A stretch of DNA of 64,000 nucleotides from Staphylococcus nepalensis (GTDB lineage Bacteria > Bacillota > Bacilli > Staphylococcales > Staphylococcaceae): contig NZ_BMCF01000007.1 of the NCBI RefSeq assembly GCF_014635045.1, forward strand, positions 97,776 through 161,775, in the 5' to 3' direction. The notes under the pieces were generated by a model that had not been told where the DNA came from, ran no database searches, and worked only from the letters and a program-made list of their open reading frames with translations. Position numbers and translations under genes: made by a program. Positions 9,349-18,239 of the stretch are shown one piece after another; position 1 is the first letter of the stretch, and each line of letters begins with the position of its first letter.

Positions 9349-10425
9349 ATGTTTTTTCAACCATTAGATACTTTAAATGTTAAAAACAGAATAACTCTCG
9401 CACCTATGACACGTATTAGCGCTACATTAAAAGGCATCCCTACATCTGAGATGTTGAATTATTATCGTTCTTTTGCTGAAGGTGGCTTTGGCTTAATAAT
9501 TACTGAAGGTCTTTTTATAGATGAAACACATAGCCCTGGGTACCAACACCAACCTGGTCTTGTAACTCAAACCCAAATCGACGCTTGGAAAAATATCGTG
9601 GATGCAACGCATAAAAACGGCTCTAAAATGATTGCTCAACTTATGCATGCTGGCGCGCTCGTACATGGTAACGCATTTGGTTATACGTCTGTCGGACCTT
9701 CTTCAATTGTGCCTAAAGGAGAAAAAAGCCCAATGTATAATGGCGAAGGTAAATATCCAACGCCTGAAGCTTTATCTGTTGATGGTATAAAGGATGTTGT
9801 ACAAAGTTTTGTGAAAACTGCTAAAAATGCTCAATGTGCAGGATTTGATGGTATTGAAATCCACGCTGCAAATGGATATTTATTAGATCAATTTTTAACT
9901 ACGTATACCAATCAAAGAAATGATGATTATGGCGGTTCATTAGAAAATAGAATCAGAATGATATTAGAAGTTATTACAGCTATTAAGTCAGAAGTCTCAT
10001 CGGATTTTATCGTGGGTATCCGTATTTCTCAAAGTAAGGTAAATGATTTTGACTACAAATGGGAAGGTGGCGAAAAGGATGCTCAAGTTATTTTTGAAAA
10101 TCTAGCTGACTCCGGCATTGATTATATCCATACAACAGAGTATAAAGCTTGGCAACCTGCTTTCAATGACAATACGCTTTCGTTAGCTGCTCTCGCTAAA
10201 CGTCATACTGATGTTCCCATTATTGCAAATGGGCATTTAGAGGATATTGAAACGGCCATAAGCATGCTTAAAAATAAAGAAGCTGATTTAATTGCGCTTG
10301 GTAAAGCTGCTTTAGCCAATCATACTTTACCTCAAAAAATACATGCAAATCAATCTTTAAATGAGTTCAATCCAGATAAAGTTTTAAACCCTGACGCAAC
10401 GCTTAAAGATTTTGAATTAAAATAA
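9349..10425 (+). CDS. NADH-dependent flavin oxidoreductase, Old Yellow Enzyme family
   Basis: 358 aa, start after GAGGAGGT. It is a single TIM-barrel FMN domain. Visible signatures are NRITLAPMTR at the N-terminus, the QLMHAG strand (about 100), the substrate-binding stretch EIHAANGYLLDQFLT (about 173-187) and the phosphate-binding IALGKAAL near the C-terminus. Members reduce activated C=C bonds, nitro compounds or quinones with NAD(P)H. Divergent from its likely LysR regulator. The physiological substrate cannot be told from sequence. Confidence 0.88.
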   Translation: MFFQPLDTLNVKNRITLAPMTRISATLKGIPTSEMLNYYRSFAEGGFGLIITEGLFIDETHSPGYQHQPGLVTQTQIDAWKNIVDATHKNGSKMIAQLMHAGALVHGNAFGYTSVGPSSIVPKGEKSPMYNGEGKYPTPEALSVDGIKDVVQSFVKTAKNAQCAGFDGIEIHAANGYLLDQFLTTYTNQRNDDYGGSLENRIRMILEVITAIKSEVSSDFIVGIRISQSKVNDFDYKWEGGEKDAQVIFENLADSGIDYIHTTEYKAWQPAFNDNTLSLAALAKRHTDVPIIANGHLEDIETAISMLKNKEADLIALGKAALANHTLPQKIHANQSLNEFNPDKVLNPDATLKDFELK

Positions 10426-10658
10426 TTTATTAATTATATGAAATTTTTCCAGTTTTAATATGGCATTTTTCATTGGTAAAAATTATTGTCATATAAGTTT
10501 GTTAAATTTAGTAAAGCATGTTTTTTGAAGCAGTATCTGCAGATAGCGTTCAGTATGCCGGCCAAATTTTAACCTGTGATATTAAGCTATATTATACGCC
10601 AAAGACAGTAAACTCACATGATTAGTAAAACAACTATATATTTAATCAATTACAATAT

Positions 10659-10698
10659 AAAGCCAGAGATGCATTAGTTCTTTTGATCTCTGGCTTTT
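10659..10698 (+). terminator. Terminator in the gap after the Old Yellow Enzyme
   Basis: Stem AAAGCCAGAGAT (10659-10670) with ATCTCTGGCTTT (10686-10697), followed by T-rich DNA. It lies 230 bp beyond the oxidoreductase stop. The rest of 10426-10777 shows no gene. Confidence 0.7.
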
Positions 10699-10777
10699 AT
10701 AATTTAAATGTCAAACTGATTGATATAAATTAAAAAGATGCATAGTTAAATTTTAATACATTTCATTTTCATCCTAT

Positions 10778-11110
10778 TTAATGATCTAGTCCCCACTCAC
10801 ATATGGTTTCTAAAATTGGGATTAAAGATTTGCCTTTTTCTGATAGTGAATATTCTACTTTAGGTGGTATTTGTGGGTATTCTGTTCTAATTATAATGCC
10901 GTTTGCTTCCAATTCTTTTAACTGTGTACTTAACGTTTTATAAGTTATAGTACCTATCATTCTTTTCAGCGCGTTAAATCGAACCTTTTCATTTTCAGCT
11001 ATTAAATAGAGAATCACCATTTTCCATTTACCACCGATAATAGACATTGTATAACCAAAAGGCGTATCGTCAATATTTTTTACTTTACCATGAAATGCTT
11101 GCATACTCAT
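10778..11110 (-). CDS. HxlR-family winged-helix regulator
   Basis: 110 aa from ATG 11110, chosen because GGGTGGTGA lies 5 nt upstream; the longer frame to 11167 has no such site. The whole protein is one HxlR/MarR-like winged helix: GGKWKMVILYLI, a conserved LKRMIGTITYKTLSTQLKEL recognition region, and a wing with YPQIPPKVEYSLSEKG. Regulators of this family often sense electrophiles or redox stress. No adjacent divergent target; the arginase-family gene lies upstream on the same strand. Confidence 0.85.
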   Translation of the reverse strand: MSMQAFHGKVKNIDDTPFGYTMSIIGGKWKMVILYLIAENEKVRFNALKRMIGTITYKTLSTQLKELEANGIIIRTEYPQIPPKVEYSLSEKGKSLIPILETICEWGLDH

Positions 11111-11147
11111 TAAATCACCACCCATATACATTATTTTAACACTAAAG

Positions 11148-11178
11148 AAGGTTGAAACATAAATCATGTTTCAACCTT
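11148..11178. promoter_or_regulatory. Perfect 13-bp inverted repeat upstream of the HxlR gene
   Basis: AAGGTTGAAACAT (11148-11160) and its exact complement (11166-11178), spaced 5 nt, 38 bp before the HxlR start. There is no T-run on the minus strand, so an autoregulatory operator is more likely than a terminator. Confidence 0.5.
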
Positions 11179-11306
11179 AAATATCGTATTAGCAGTAAAC
11201 AATAAAAATGCAAATATACTTATATCCAACTTTTAAATAGACATTGATACAATAACTTCAGCTTTTGTATTCTTTTTTCCTACACATACTTGATGGATTG
11301 GAGTGA

Positions 11307-11335
11307 AGAAATCATTTTATAAAAATATGATTTCT
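11307..11335 (-). terminator. Weak hairpin after the arginase-family gene
   Basis: A 9-bp stem AGAAATCAT/ATGATTTCT with 11-nt AT-rich loop, 17 nt beyond the stop codon. It has no strong T-run, so termination is uncertain. Confidence 0.35.
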
Positions 11336-11351
11336 ATCCCTTCCTCTTTAG

Positions 11352-12209
11352 TTACTCATTTTTTAACAATGGTAAATTACTCAATAGATGACGTAACGCG
11401 TTAGCATCCCAAGGCATATGTTCTGTAATACCTAAACCAACGACACTGGTATGCTTAGAAACATCGTCAATGAGCCTGCCAATTTGCCCCAAATTCATTT
11501 CACCTTCAGCCCAGTTGATAGAAATTGGTTCTGGACTGGCAAAAATCTGGGAACGGAATCGGTTTGGATCCAATATATCGACATCAAAGTGAACGATTAA
11601 ATGTCTAATACTGTTATCATTTATCCATTTTATAACAATATCACTATCTCCTTCAAAATCTTCAGGATATGCTACTTGGATGCCTAATGCTTCAATCCGT
11701 TCAGCCTCATAATCTTTTGGCTTAATACCAGCTAACATAACATTTTGAGGTTTCAATGGCATTTTCACTTTGTCAGCAAATGCTTGATCTCCTTCTCCTA
11801 ACAAATTACCTAATACCATTGTATTGGCATTTTCCATTTCTTTCGGGGATGAAATATCCCCATGCGAGTCTATCCATAACACACCGACATCCCCACCATA
11901 ACGTTCATTAAGATAAGCATAAGGTGCTTGTCCAACTAAACAGTCACCACCAAATATTACAATATTATCTGGTTGATGTTGCTCTATTAAATGTTCTGCT
12001 GATTGCAATTGTTTTAATAGTGCCTGACGTGCAACTACACCTTCCTCAGTTTTTAATAATTCAGGGTCTGATTCTATAGGTACCTCTACTAAAGGGTCAT
12101 CGCTTTTTGGCGCTAACCACGATAAGAGTTCTGCTCCTAAAGCATATCCTGCCTCATTATTTCCACCTTGCCACTGTGGCATCAACATACGTAAAGTACT
12201 ATTAGCCAT
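11352..12209 (-). CDS. Arginase/ureohydrolase-family protein with Cys at the first metal-ligand site
   Basis: 285 aa from ATG 12209 (GGGGAG 9 nt upstream); an ATG 21 nt further upstream has no spacing for a ribosome site. The ureohydrolase motifs are present: GGDC (87-90), DSHGD (114-118, in place of DAHxD) and HFDVDILDP (207-215). Arginases and agmatinases bind two Mn ions with His from GGDHS, three Asp and one His from DAHxD, and two Asp from DxD. Here the first His is Cys90, so true arginase or agmatinase activity is doubtful. Family relatives act on guanidino or amidino compounds. It stands alone with a symporter gene downstream of its opposite end. Confidence 0.75.
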   Translation of the reverse strand: MANSTLRMLMPQWQGGNNEAGYALGAELLSWLAPKSDDPLVEVPIESDPELLKTEEGVVARQALLKQLQSAEHLIEQHQPDNIVIFGGDCLVGQAPYAYLNERYGGDVGVLWIDSHGDISSPKEMENANTMVLGNLLGEGDQAFADKVKMPLKPQNVMLAGIKPKDYEAERIEALGIQVAYPEDFEGDSDIVIKWINDNSIRHLIVHFDVDILDPNRFRSQIFASPEPISINWAEGEMNLGQIGRLIDDVSKHTSVVGLGITEHMPWDANALRHLLSNLPLLKNE

Positions 12210-12308
12210 TGTTCTTTCTCCCCTTTTCATATTTCGTTATTGATTATCTTAACCTACCTTTATTATATTACTCATATAATTTGATGTAAGTATGCACTTT
12301 TATGCCAC

Positions 12309-12330
12309 CTACTATCTTAAATGATAGTAG
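12309..12330. promoter_or_regulatory. Dyad upstream of the arginase-family gene
   Basis: CTACTATC-6-GATAGTAG, perfect over 8 bp, about 100 bp before the start at 12209. Could be an operator or the end of an upstream transcript. Confidence 0.3.
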
Positions 12331-12371
12331 ACCCATTTTGAGTTATTCGCTTTTTTAAAATTGAATAGGAA

Positions 12372-12412
12372 AAAGCGTTCAATTATGTCTATCTAACAAT
12401 ATTGAACGCTTT
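12372..12412 (-). terminator. Terminator of the sodium/solute symporter gene
   Basis: Stem AAAGCGTTCAAT with ATTGAACGCTTT (12372-12383 / 12401-12412), followed on the minus strand by TTTTTCC, about 85 bp after the symporter stop. Confidence 0.8.
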
Positions 12413-12495
12413 AAGTATATGAATGCATATGTGCTATTTAATTTTTAGATTTTATATAATGAATTTCCGTTCAAATCTATAATATATAGGGTACC

Positions 12496-13914
12496 TTAAA
12501 CACGAACGTAATCTTTCTTTCCAAATAATGTTACAAGTAATAATATTATAGTTGAAAGCGGCAGTCCAATTAAGATTGGATGGAGGCCAAACGGATGACC
12601 AAGCAATTGCCAAACGACTGCCGATATCAGTCCACTCCACATTGATATATTACCTGCCATTTTTGAAGGTTTTTGCCAAAACAATCCAAAAACTACAGGC
12701 GCTAGCAAACCTGACACGGACATCGCAGTGCCTGTGACCATAAGATCTACTAACCCAGGAATCATGAGGGACAACACTAAAGCAATCACAGATACGATTA
12801 AAACCGAGATTTTGCTATATAATAGCATTTTCGTTTGACTAAAACTTTTAACGTTTGGTTTTATAATATCGTTAGCAATCGATGAAGCACCTGCAATAAA
12901 GAAGGAATCAGCACTTGAAATGACTGCTGCTAATAATACTATAATCATGATTACGACTACAGGAAATGGAAATACTTCTTGAATAACATGATAATAGACC
13001 AATGGTGTTTCAGTTATATTTAAATTCAAACCAAACTTACTATATACACCAATAAATACAGTCATGGCGCCTAATAACACAGCTATAATCATCGAAATCC
13101 AGTAACCATTTCTTGCCGTTTTCAAATTTTTGGCCACCCAAATACGTTGCCAAACATCTTGTCTTATAAATTGATAAAACGCTAATGTTAAAAGATAGAT
13201 TAAAATTTCATTAGGCGTAATATTAAGAAAATCTAACATTTGATTTTGGTTACTATTTTGAGCGTTGGCTTGAATACTACTCCAACTTCCTGAATAATAA
13301 ATCACCACAAAAAATAAAACTACAATACCAACCGTAAGTATGAGACCTTGAACAACATCTTGCCAAACGACCGCTTTTAAGCCGCCCAAATACGTTTTTA
13401 TCGTTAGCAAAATCCATCCTATTATAATTCCAGTTGTCATATTTAGTCCCGTCGTTAAATTTAAAATAGAAGCAATCGCAACAAACTGCATGCCTGTCAT
13501 CGCACAATAAGCAAAAAGGAAACTAAGCACCGTAGGGATACGTGCTGATTCCCCGTAGCGAAGTGCCGTATAGTCACCGATGGTTACCATATTATGTTGT
13601 TCTCCTAATAGCCTGATGCGTTTCAAGAAAAATACAGCAAGGACAATAACCGCACTTATCATAGTGATATGAATCCACTGTTGTCCCATACCTAATGTAT
13701 ATCCATTTTCCATATAGCCTAATAACGTAGCTCCTCCGACGCCCGTGCTAACGAATGTTAAAATCAATGGAATAATGGAGACAGTCCTGCTCGCCATATT
13801 ATAGTCATCATACGTTTTAATTTTTCTTTTTATGTATAAAGACATGAGCATTAAAAAAATAAAATAAACCGTGATAATTAAACCTAAAGTAAATTGTTCA
13901 CTACTATTAAACAC
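12496..13914 (-). CDS. Sodium:solute symporter (SSS family)
   Basis: 472 aa, most likely a GTG start at 13914 with AGGTGA 7 nt upstream. The protein is hydrophobic throughout, with about 13 predicted membrane helices. It has the SSS-type core, including ALRYGESARIPTVLSFLFAY, GGLKAVVWQDVVQGLIL and AAVISSADSFFIAGASS, the last two being typical of the LeuT-fold sodium site region. It imports a small solute with Na+. The substrate (amino acid, organic acid, urea-type compound or vitamin) cannot be assigned. Single-gene transcript by its own terminator. Confidence 0.82.
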   Translation of the reverse strand: MFNSSEQFTLGLIITVYFIFLMLMSLYIKRKIKTYDDYNMASRTVSIIPLILTFVSTGVGGATLLGYMENGYTLGMGQQWIHITMISAVIVLAVFFLKRIRLLGEQHNMVTIGDYTALRYGESARIPTVLSFLFAYCAMTGMQFVAIASILNLTTGLNMTTGIIIGWILLTIKTYLGGLKAVVWQDVVQGLILTVGIVVLFFVVIYYSGSWSSIQANAQNSNQNQMLDFLNITPNEILIYLLTLAFYQFIRQDVWQRIWVAKNLKTARNGYWISMIIAVLLGAMTVFIGVYSKFGLNLNITETPLVYYHVIQEVFPFPVVVIMIIVLLAAVISSADSFFIAGASSIANDIIKPNVKSFSQTKMLLYSKISVLIVSVIALVLSLMIPGLVDLMVTGTAMSVSGLLAPVVFGLFWQKPSKMAGNISMWSGLISAVVWQLLGHPFGLHPILIGLPLSTIILLLVTLFGKKDYVRV

Positions 13915-14172
13915 TACAATTTCACCTCATAAATATATTACAATAGTTAAACCTATTGTTACTTTTACTTAAATTAAACTTTACTTAAATCTGTATGATT
14001 AAAGTCGCCTTTATACTATTGAACTTTTCTTTAAAAAAGTCAATATCATGTATTCTAAATTTTAAAAATACTCTAATTTTATTTATTAATAATTTAATAT
14101 TCACAGATATTATATTGAGTAGAAATACCTTTACTAATGTTAATTTATGAAAATATGCATACAAAATTTTAA

Positions 14173-14203
14173 CCGCCAACAATGTAATTTTAATTGTTGG
14201 CGG
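14173..14203 (-). terminator. Hairpin downstream of the tautomerase operon
   Basis: Stem CCGCCAACAAT (14173-14183) with its complement (14193-14203), 9-nt loop. It is the strongest hairpin between the tautomerase stop and the next gene. The following sequence on the minus strand is only moderately T-rich. The rest of 13915-14321 shows no credible gene. Confidence 0.55.
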
Positions 14204-14321
14204 CTTGTTGTATAAGGTTCTTTTCCTAGCTTACTACACGTTGAATTAATTTTTGAAAGGCTTACATCGCATGATATCGTTAATTAACGCTTCACCTATA
14301 TTGAAATTAAGTTTTCTCATA

Positions 14322-14711
14322 TTATAAATCGCCTGTAAGGAATTGGGCTTTACCATTGAAAAAACTCCAGTCTTCATCCGTATTTTCAACGAGACTAATC
14401 ATTATATCTTCTTTACGTATATTTAATGATTCATTTAATGCTTCTGCTAACTTTTTATAAAACTCAATTTTTTGATTCTTTGTTCTAGGCCTTGTAATTA
14501 TAGTAAATACAATCACATGTTCCGTTCTAGAAACACCTAAACCTGTATCTAATATTTGCATTTCATAATCCTCATGTTGGTTAACAATCTGATATCTGTC
14601 ACCAATTGGCGCTTGAAATGCGTCTAACATTACATCATAAGTGATATCTAAAATACGTTTAATTTCTTCCTTTTCTCTACCTTTAATCATATCTAATTTT
14701 ATTAGTGGCAT
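14322..14711 (-). CDS. Tautomerase-superfamily protein with N-terminal Pro
   Basis: 129 aa. ATG 14711 is preferred over the ATG two codons earlier because AAGGAG lies 7 nt from it, and because the mature protein then begins with Pro (MPLIKLDMIKG), the catalytic base of 4-oxalocrotonate tautomerase relatives. The length fits the longer tautomerase family with two beta-alpha-beta units. It is the last gene of the monooxygenase-symporter operon, about 30 bp after the small accessory peptide. It may process a keto/enol intermediate made by the flavin monooxygenase (inference). Confidence 0.75.
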   Translation of the reverse strand: MPLIKLDMIKGREKEEIKRILDITYDVMLDAFQAPIGDRYQIVNQHEDYEMQILDTGLGVSRTEHVIVFTIITRPRTKNQKIEFYKKLAEALNESLNIRKEDIMISLVENTDEDWSFFNGKAQFLTGDL

Positions 14712-14741
14712 ATGCATTCTCCTTTAAAATAATTCGTCTAT

Positions 14742-14840
14742 CTATTTATCTGTATATGCAATTTTCAATACAATGATTACTGCAATAAACATTCCTATAA
14801 ATCCGTACAACCATATTGTTAGCATTTCATTAACAAACAT
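14742..14840 (-). CDS. 32-aa single-helix peptide, likely small accessory subunit of the symporter
   Basis: The frame begins MFVNEMLTIWLYGFIGMF, continues as one hydrophobic helix and ends KIAYTDK. Its ATG overlaps the symporter stop as TAATG, with GAAGGTAAT as ribosome site, so translation is coupled to the symporter. Very short membrane peptides encoded directly after SSS or NSS transporters are a known pattern of symporter small accessory proteins. Function is inferred from position, size and the single membrane segment. Confidence 0.65.
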   Translation of the reverse strand: MFVNEMLTIWLYGFIGMFIAVIIVLKIAYTDK

Positions 14841-16339
14841 TAATTATTACCTTCTTCTATAGCATATTTTTTATTATCTTTAACCTTAATTACAAATGAA
14901 GCAATTGTAATCGTTGCTATACCTATAAATGTTGCTACTGCACCTGCTGACATAGTACTTGGGATAATCCCTCCAAAATAAATAATTAAGTACGAACCTA
15001 AGCCTACAAACATAGACATTTCTGCAGCTCTAGCTGGCGCTTTATGCTTGGCATAAATAGCATGTAAAATAGGCCCTAAAGTTCCGGCAGCAATACCTGA
15101 TATACCGATCCACATAATATCACTCATGTGTTTTGGAGGTTGTAATACTAATAAAAATGATAACAAACCGACAACAGGCACACTGATTTTACTAATTTGA
15201 AATGCAATTTTATTGGCTTTTGCCTCACTAACGTTAACAATTTTTCTTTTAACCAAAAATTTCAAAAAGATATCGTTCGCGAAAACTGTGGAAATAGATA
15301 CAAATAAGCCATCTGTTGTTGACATAGCTGCTGCCAATATAACCACGCCAAAAAGTGCTACAATCACTGCTGGGAAAGCCCAAATAATATATTCAAGAAG
15401 CGCTAAATCTGAAGTTTCAATACTATTACCAAGTGCTACACGACTGAATACGCCCCCGAACAACACTAATAAGCAAAGACCGGTCACAATAACATACGTG
15501 TTGATCATTTTTCCTAAGTCTTTTTCATTTTTAAGACCTAATATCTTATTAAATAAATGAGGCGCAGAAGCAAACGCCCATTGTATGATGATAGCACCTA
15601 AAACCATGCTAAAAGAGTTAAAATGTACAGAGTCAGGATTAAACACTTTAACTAAATTTTCATTTTGATTACCTAGATTATGAACGATACCAGAGAACGT
15701 ACTTGTAATACTTCCTTTCCAAAAGATGACAACACCGGAAACAAAGACCACTACACCTGCAATTGCCATAATGATAACTTGTATAGCATCCGTATAAATA
15801 TCAGCAAGCGCGCCTCCAACGTAAACGTACAATACAACGATAACTGCGATAAAAACAAGTCCACCAAAGTATGACATACCCAGTAAATATTGAAAAATCC
15901 TTGCGCCTGCAACAAACTGACTAGCGATATAGAAAATATTAAATAGTAAGATAATACCCGTACCTACACGTAAAATATCACTATTATAGAAGTCCCCCAA
16001 CCAATCTGGAAGCGATAAAGATTTTTGCTTTGTATTCAATTTTCGTACTTTTTTAGCGACCATTAACACACCTGTGGGTCCACCGATAAACATGGCTAAA
16101 AATAGCCATAAGTTATTTAGTCCCCATTCATAAGACCAACCAGGATAACCTAAAAAAGTTGCTGCACTTAAATAAGTTGCTGCAAATGATAATCCGAGTA
16201 CTCTAGGGCCAATAGCGCCGCCCCCAGTTGCAAAGTCAGCAATATTTTTCATTTTACGAGCGCTCACATAACCAACAGCAATCATGACTACCATAAATAA
16301 TATAAAACCTATCCATGTGTAAAGAGAAATTGCATCCAT
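14840..16339 (-). CDS. Sodium:solute symporter (SSS family), second copy type
   Basis: 499 aa, about 13 membrane helices. Characteristic stretches include FATGGGAIGPRVLGLSFAAT near residues 37-56, GGALADIYTDAIQVIIMAIA in the middle, and ILAAAMSTTDGLFVSISTVF (sodium-site helix, about 340-360). It begins 17 bp after the upstream monooxygenase stop and overlaps the start of a 32-aa accessory peptide. It probably imports the substrate, or a precursor, of the monooxygenase. The substrate is not identifiable; acetate, pyruvate or amino-acid-like solutes are common in the family. Confidence 0.82.
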   Translation of the reverse strand: MDAISLYTWIGFILFMVVMIAVGYVSARKMKNIADFATGGGAIGPRVLGLSFAATYLSAATFLGYPGWSYEWGLNNLWLFLAMFIGGPTGVLMVAKKVRKLNTKQKSLSLPDWLGDFYNSDILRVGTGIILLFNIFYIASQFVAGARIFQYLLGMSYFGGLVFIAVIVVLYVYVGGALADIYTDAIQVIIMAIAGVVVFVSGVVIFWKGSITSTFSGIVHNLGNQNENLVKVFNPDSVHFNSFSMVLGAIIIQWAFASAPHLFNKILGLKNEKDLGKMINTYVIVTGLCLLVLFGGVFSRVALGNSIETSDLALLEYIIWAFPAVIVALFGVVILAAAMSTTDGLFVSISTVFANDIFLKFLVKRKIVNVSEAKANKIAFQISKISVPVVGLLSFLLVLQPPKHMSDIMWIGISGIAAGTLGPILHAIYAKHKAPARAAEMSMFVGLGSYLIIYFGGIIPSTMSAGAVATFIGIATITIASFVIKVKDNKKYAIEEGNN

Positions 16340-16356
16340 TCGCTTTTACTCCTTTT

Positions 16357-17733
16357 TTAATTTATATGTGCATTTTTATTATTTTTTGCTGGATGATTTT
16401 CTTTTATTGTTTTATGACCTTTGCCAAACATATGCTCACGAAGTGTGCTTCCTTCATACTCTGTTCTATATAAACCTCTCTTTTGTAATTCAGGAATAAC
16501 CTCATCAACAAACTCTTCAAATGTGCCCGGAGAATAACTCTGAGCGATATTAAAGCCAGCCGCTCCACCCTCAATCGCCCATGTTTCAAATTGATTTGCT
16601 ACTTGTTCTTTCGTTCCTATAAATTTAACCGTGCCATTTCCAAGTCCGTGGTTTTTCACAGCTTCTCTTAAGGTCCATTTATAGTTTGGGTCTTTAGTAT
16701 AAATATTAAGATTACCTTGCATGGCTTCGGTCTCAATGTCTTCTATATACTGGTCTGGGTCATATTCAGAAAAATCAATGCCTGTGTGGCCACTTAATAA
16801 TGAAGCTGAGCCTTCGTAACTGATGTGTTCTGTTAATGCTCTATATTTTTGATAGGCTTTTTCTTCAGTTTCTCCAATAATAGGAAGCACCATAGGAAAA
16901 ACCAAAAGATCTTCCTTATTTCTTCCGTATTTTTCTGCTCTTGTGTGTATATCATTGACATAGTTTTTTAATGATTCTAATGAAGTATGTTTTGTAAAAA
17001 CCGCTTCTGCATGTTTAGCTGCAAATGTTTTACCTTTTTCTGAAGCGCCTGCTTGAAATAATACGGGCGTTCTTTGTGGAGACGGTTCAACCAAATGAGG
17101 CCCAGGAACACTAAAAAATTCACCTTCATGGTTAATTTTATGTACCTTGTTAGCATCTGCATATATATCACTTTCTTTATCATTAACAACTGAGCCATCT
17201 TCCCAACTATCTTCCCAAAGTTTATAAACAACCTGGAGGAATTCATCTGCTCTATTGTATCTTAAGTCTTTTGGCAACCTTTCTTTAAGACCTAAATTAA
17301 TGGCTTCACTTTCTAAGTAAGAAGTTACAACATTCCAACCTAATCGCCCATTTGTTAAGTGGTCTAATGTAGATAATTGTCTAGCTAAACTATAAGGTTT
17401 CGCATATGTGGTAGATATTGTTGGCGCAAATCCAATATGTTTTGTAACGGCAGCCATAGCAGAAATAATAGGTATCGGATCATGCGCAGGCAGCTGAACT
17501 GCATGTCTAATTGCAGCATCACTCGATCCATTATAAACACTATACGTTCCTAATACGTCTGCAATAAATATAGAATCAAATTTACCTCTTTCTAATGTTT
17601 GTGCAATATCTGTCCAATAATCTAATTGATTATGATTCGCGCCTTGATCTTTTTCATGTTTCCATAATCCAGATGAATGTGGAGACGGCGAGTTTTGCAC
17701 GAATCCGTTAAAATGTATCTGCTTGTTTGGCAT
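16357..17733 (-). CDS. LLM-class flavin-dependent monooxygenase (NtaA/SnaA/DszA type)
   Basis: 458 aa, start after TAGGAGGA. Family signatures are NGFVQNSPSPHSSGLW at the N-terminus (substrate and flavin side), the DSIFIADVLGTY strand, NGRLGWNVVTSYLESEAINL (about 128-147, highly typical of the nitrilotriacetate monooxygenase subfamily), and RYNRADEFLQV. These enzymes use FMNH2 from a separate reductase to oxidise xenobiotics, sulfur compounds or N-substituted amino acids. No reductase is encoded beside it. First gene of the operon monooxygenase - symporter - accessory peptide - tautomerase. Confidence 0.85.
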   Translation of the reverse strand: MPNKQIHFNGFVQNSPSPHSSGLWKHEKDQGANHNQLDYWTDIAQTLERGKFDSIFIADVLGTYSVYNGSSDAAIRHAVQLPAHDPIPIISAMAAVTKHIGFAPTISTTYAKPYSLARQLSTLDHLTNGRLGWNVVTSYLESEAINLGLKERLPKDLRYNRADEFLQVVYKLWEDSWEDGSVVNDKESDIYADANKVHKINHEGEFFSVPGPHLVEPSPQRTPVLFQAGASEKGKTFAAKHAEAVFTKHTSLESLKNYVNDIHTRAEKYGRNKEDLLVFPMVLPIIGETEEKAYQKYRALTEHISYEGSASLLSGHTGIDFSEYDPDQYIEDIETEAMQGNLNIYTKDPNYKWTLREAVKNHGLGNGTVKFIGTKEQVANQFETWAIEGGAAGFNIAQSYSPGTFEEFVDEVIPELQKRGLYRTEYEGSTLREHMFGKGHKTIKENHPAKNNKNAHIN

Positions 17734-18130
17734 ATGTTATTCCTCCTATATTGTAGTTGTTTTTATCATTTATACTCATTGTTGAGGGGATATAAAGATC
17801 AGGAATGACTTTATTCATTTTCTATAACAAATTTTTAATAAATAGAATTTTCTGAAAATATCTATGCTAGTTAATATAGCTAAAATTATATACGACGTCA
17901 ATATTAAAATTATAATTTCTATAAGAATAGTCGGGTTTTATGGTATATGACTTTTATTTTAATAACAGATAATGAAAGTTAATAAGCGCATCATACTTAC
18001 TGAAGCGATGCCCATTACAGGAAGTGATTCCTTGGTTGATAGCAACCATATATAAACATTAAAATTCGTGAAAATAAATTTTTAATTTGAAATGATGAGC
18101 GCCCGCTTTTATAAAAATTTTTAGCTATTA
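17734..18130. other. Leader/promoter region of the monooxygenase operon
   Basis: About 400 bp without a gene. Two small back-to-back dyads, AGGAA-4-TTCCT (18019-18032) and GGTTG-4-CAACC (18034-18047), are the only structure noticed, 300 bp before the monooxygenase start. They do not match a riboswitch I recognise. Confidence 0.35.
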
Positions 18131-18163
18131 AAAAGGAGGGACCGCAATACGGCCCCTCCTTTT
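18131..18163 (-). terminator. Terminator of the aldehyde dehydrogenase gene
   Basis: Stem AAAAGGAGGG with CCCTCCTTTT, 13-nt loop. On the minus strand it is followed by a T-run. About 75 bp beyond the stop codon. Confidence 0.85.
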
Positions 18164-18239
18164 AATTGTATTTATCACAATAAACACCCATATTAAATTT
18201 ATCTAGATATACATATGTGTGGTATAAGTTTTGGTCATT

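Noticed and set aside
13985..14182. Minus-strand 65-codon frame between the symporter and tautomerase genes
   Set aside because: AT-rich, no ribosome site, no recognisable protein features.
18019..18047. Twin hairpins considered as a riboswitch for the monooxygenase operon
   Set aside because: They lack the conserved core of any riboswitch class I know and are 300 bp from the gene.
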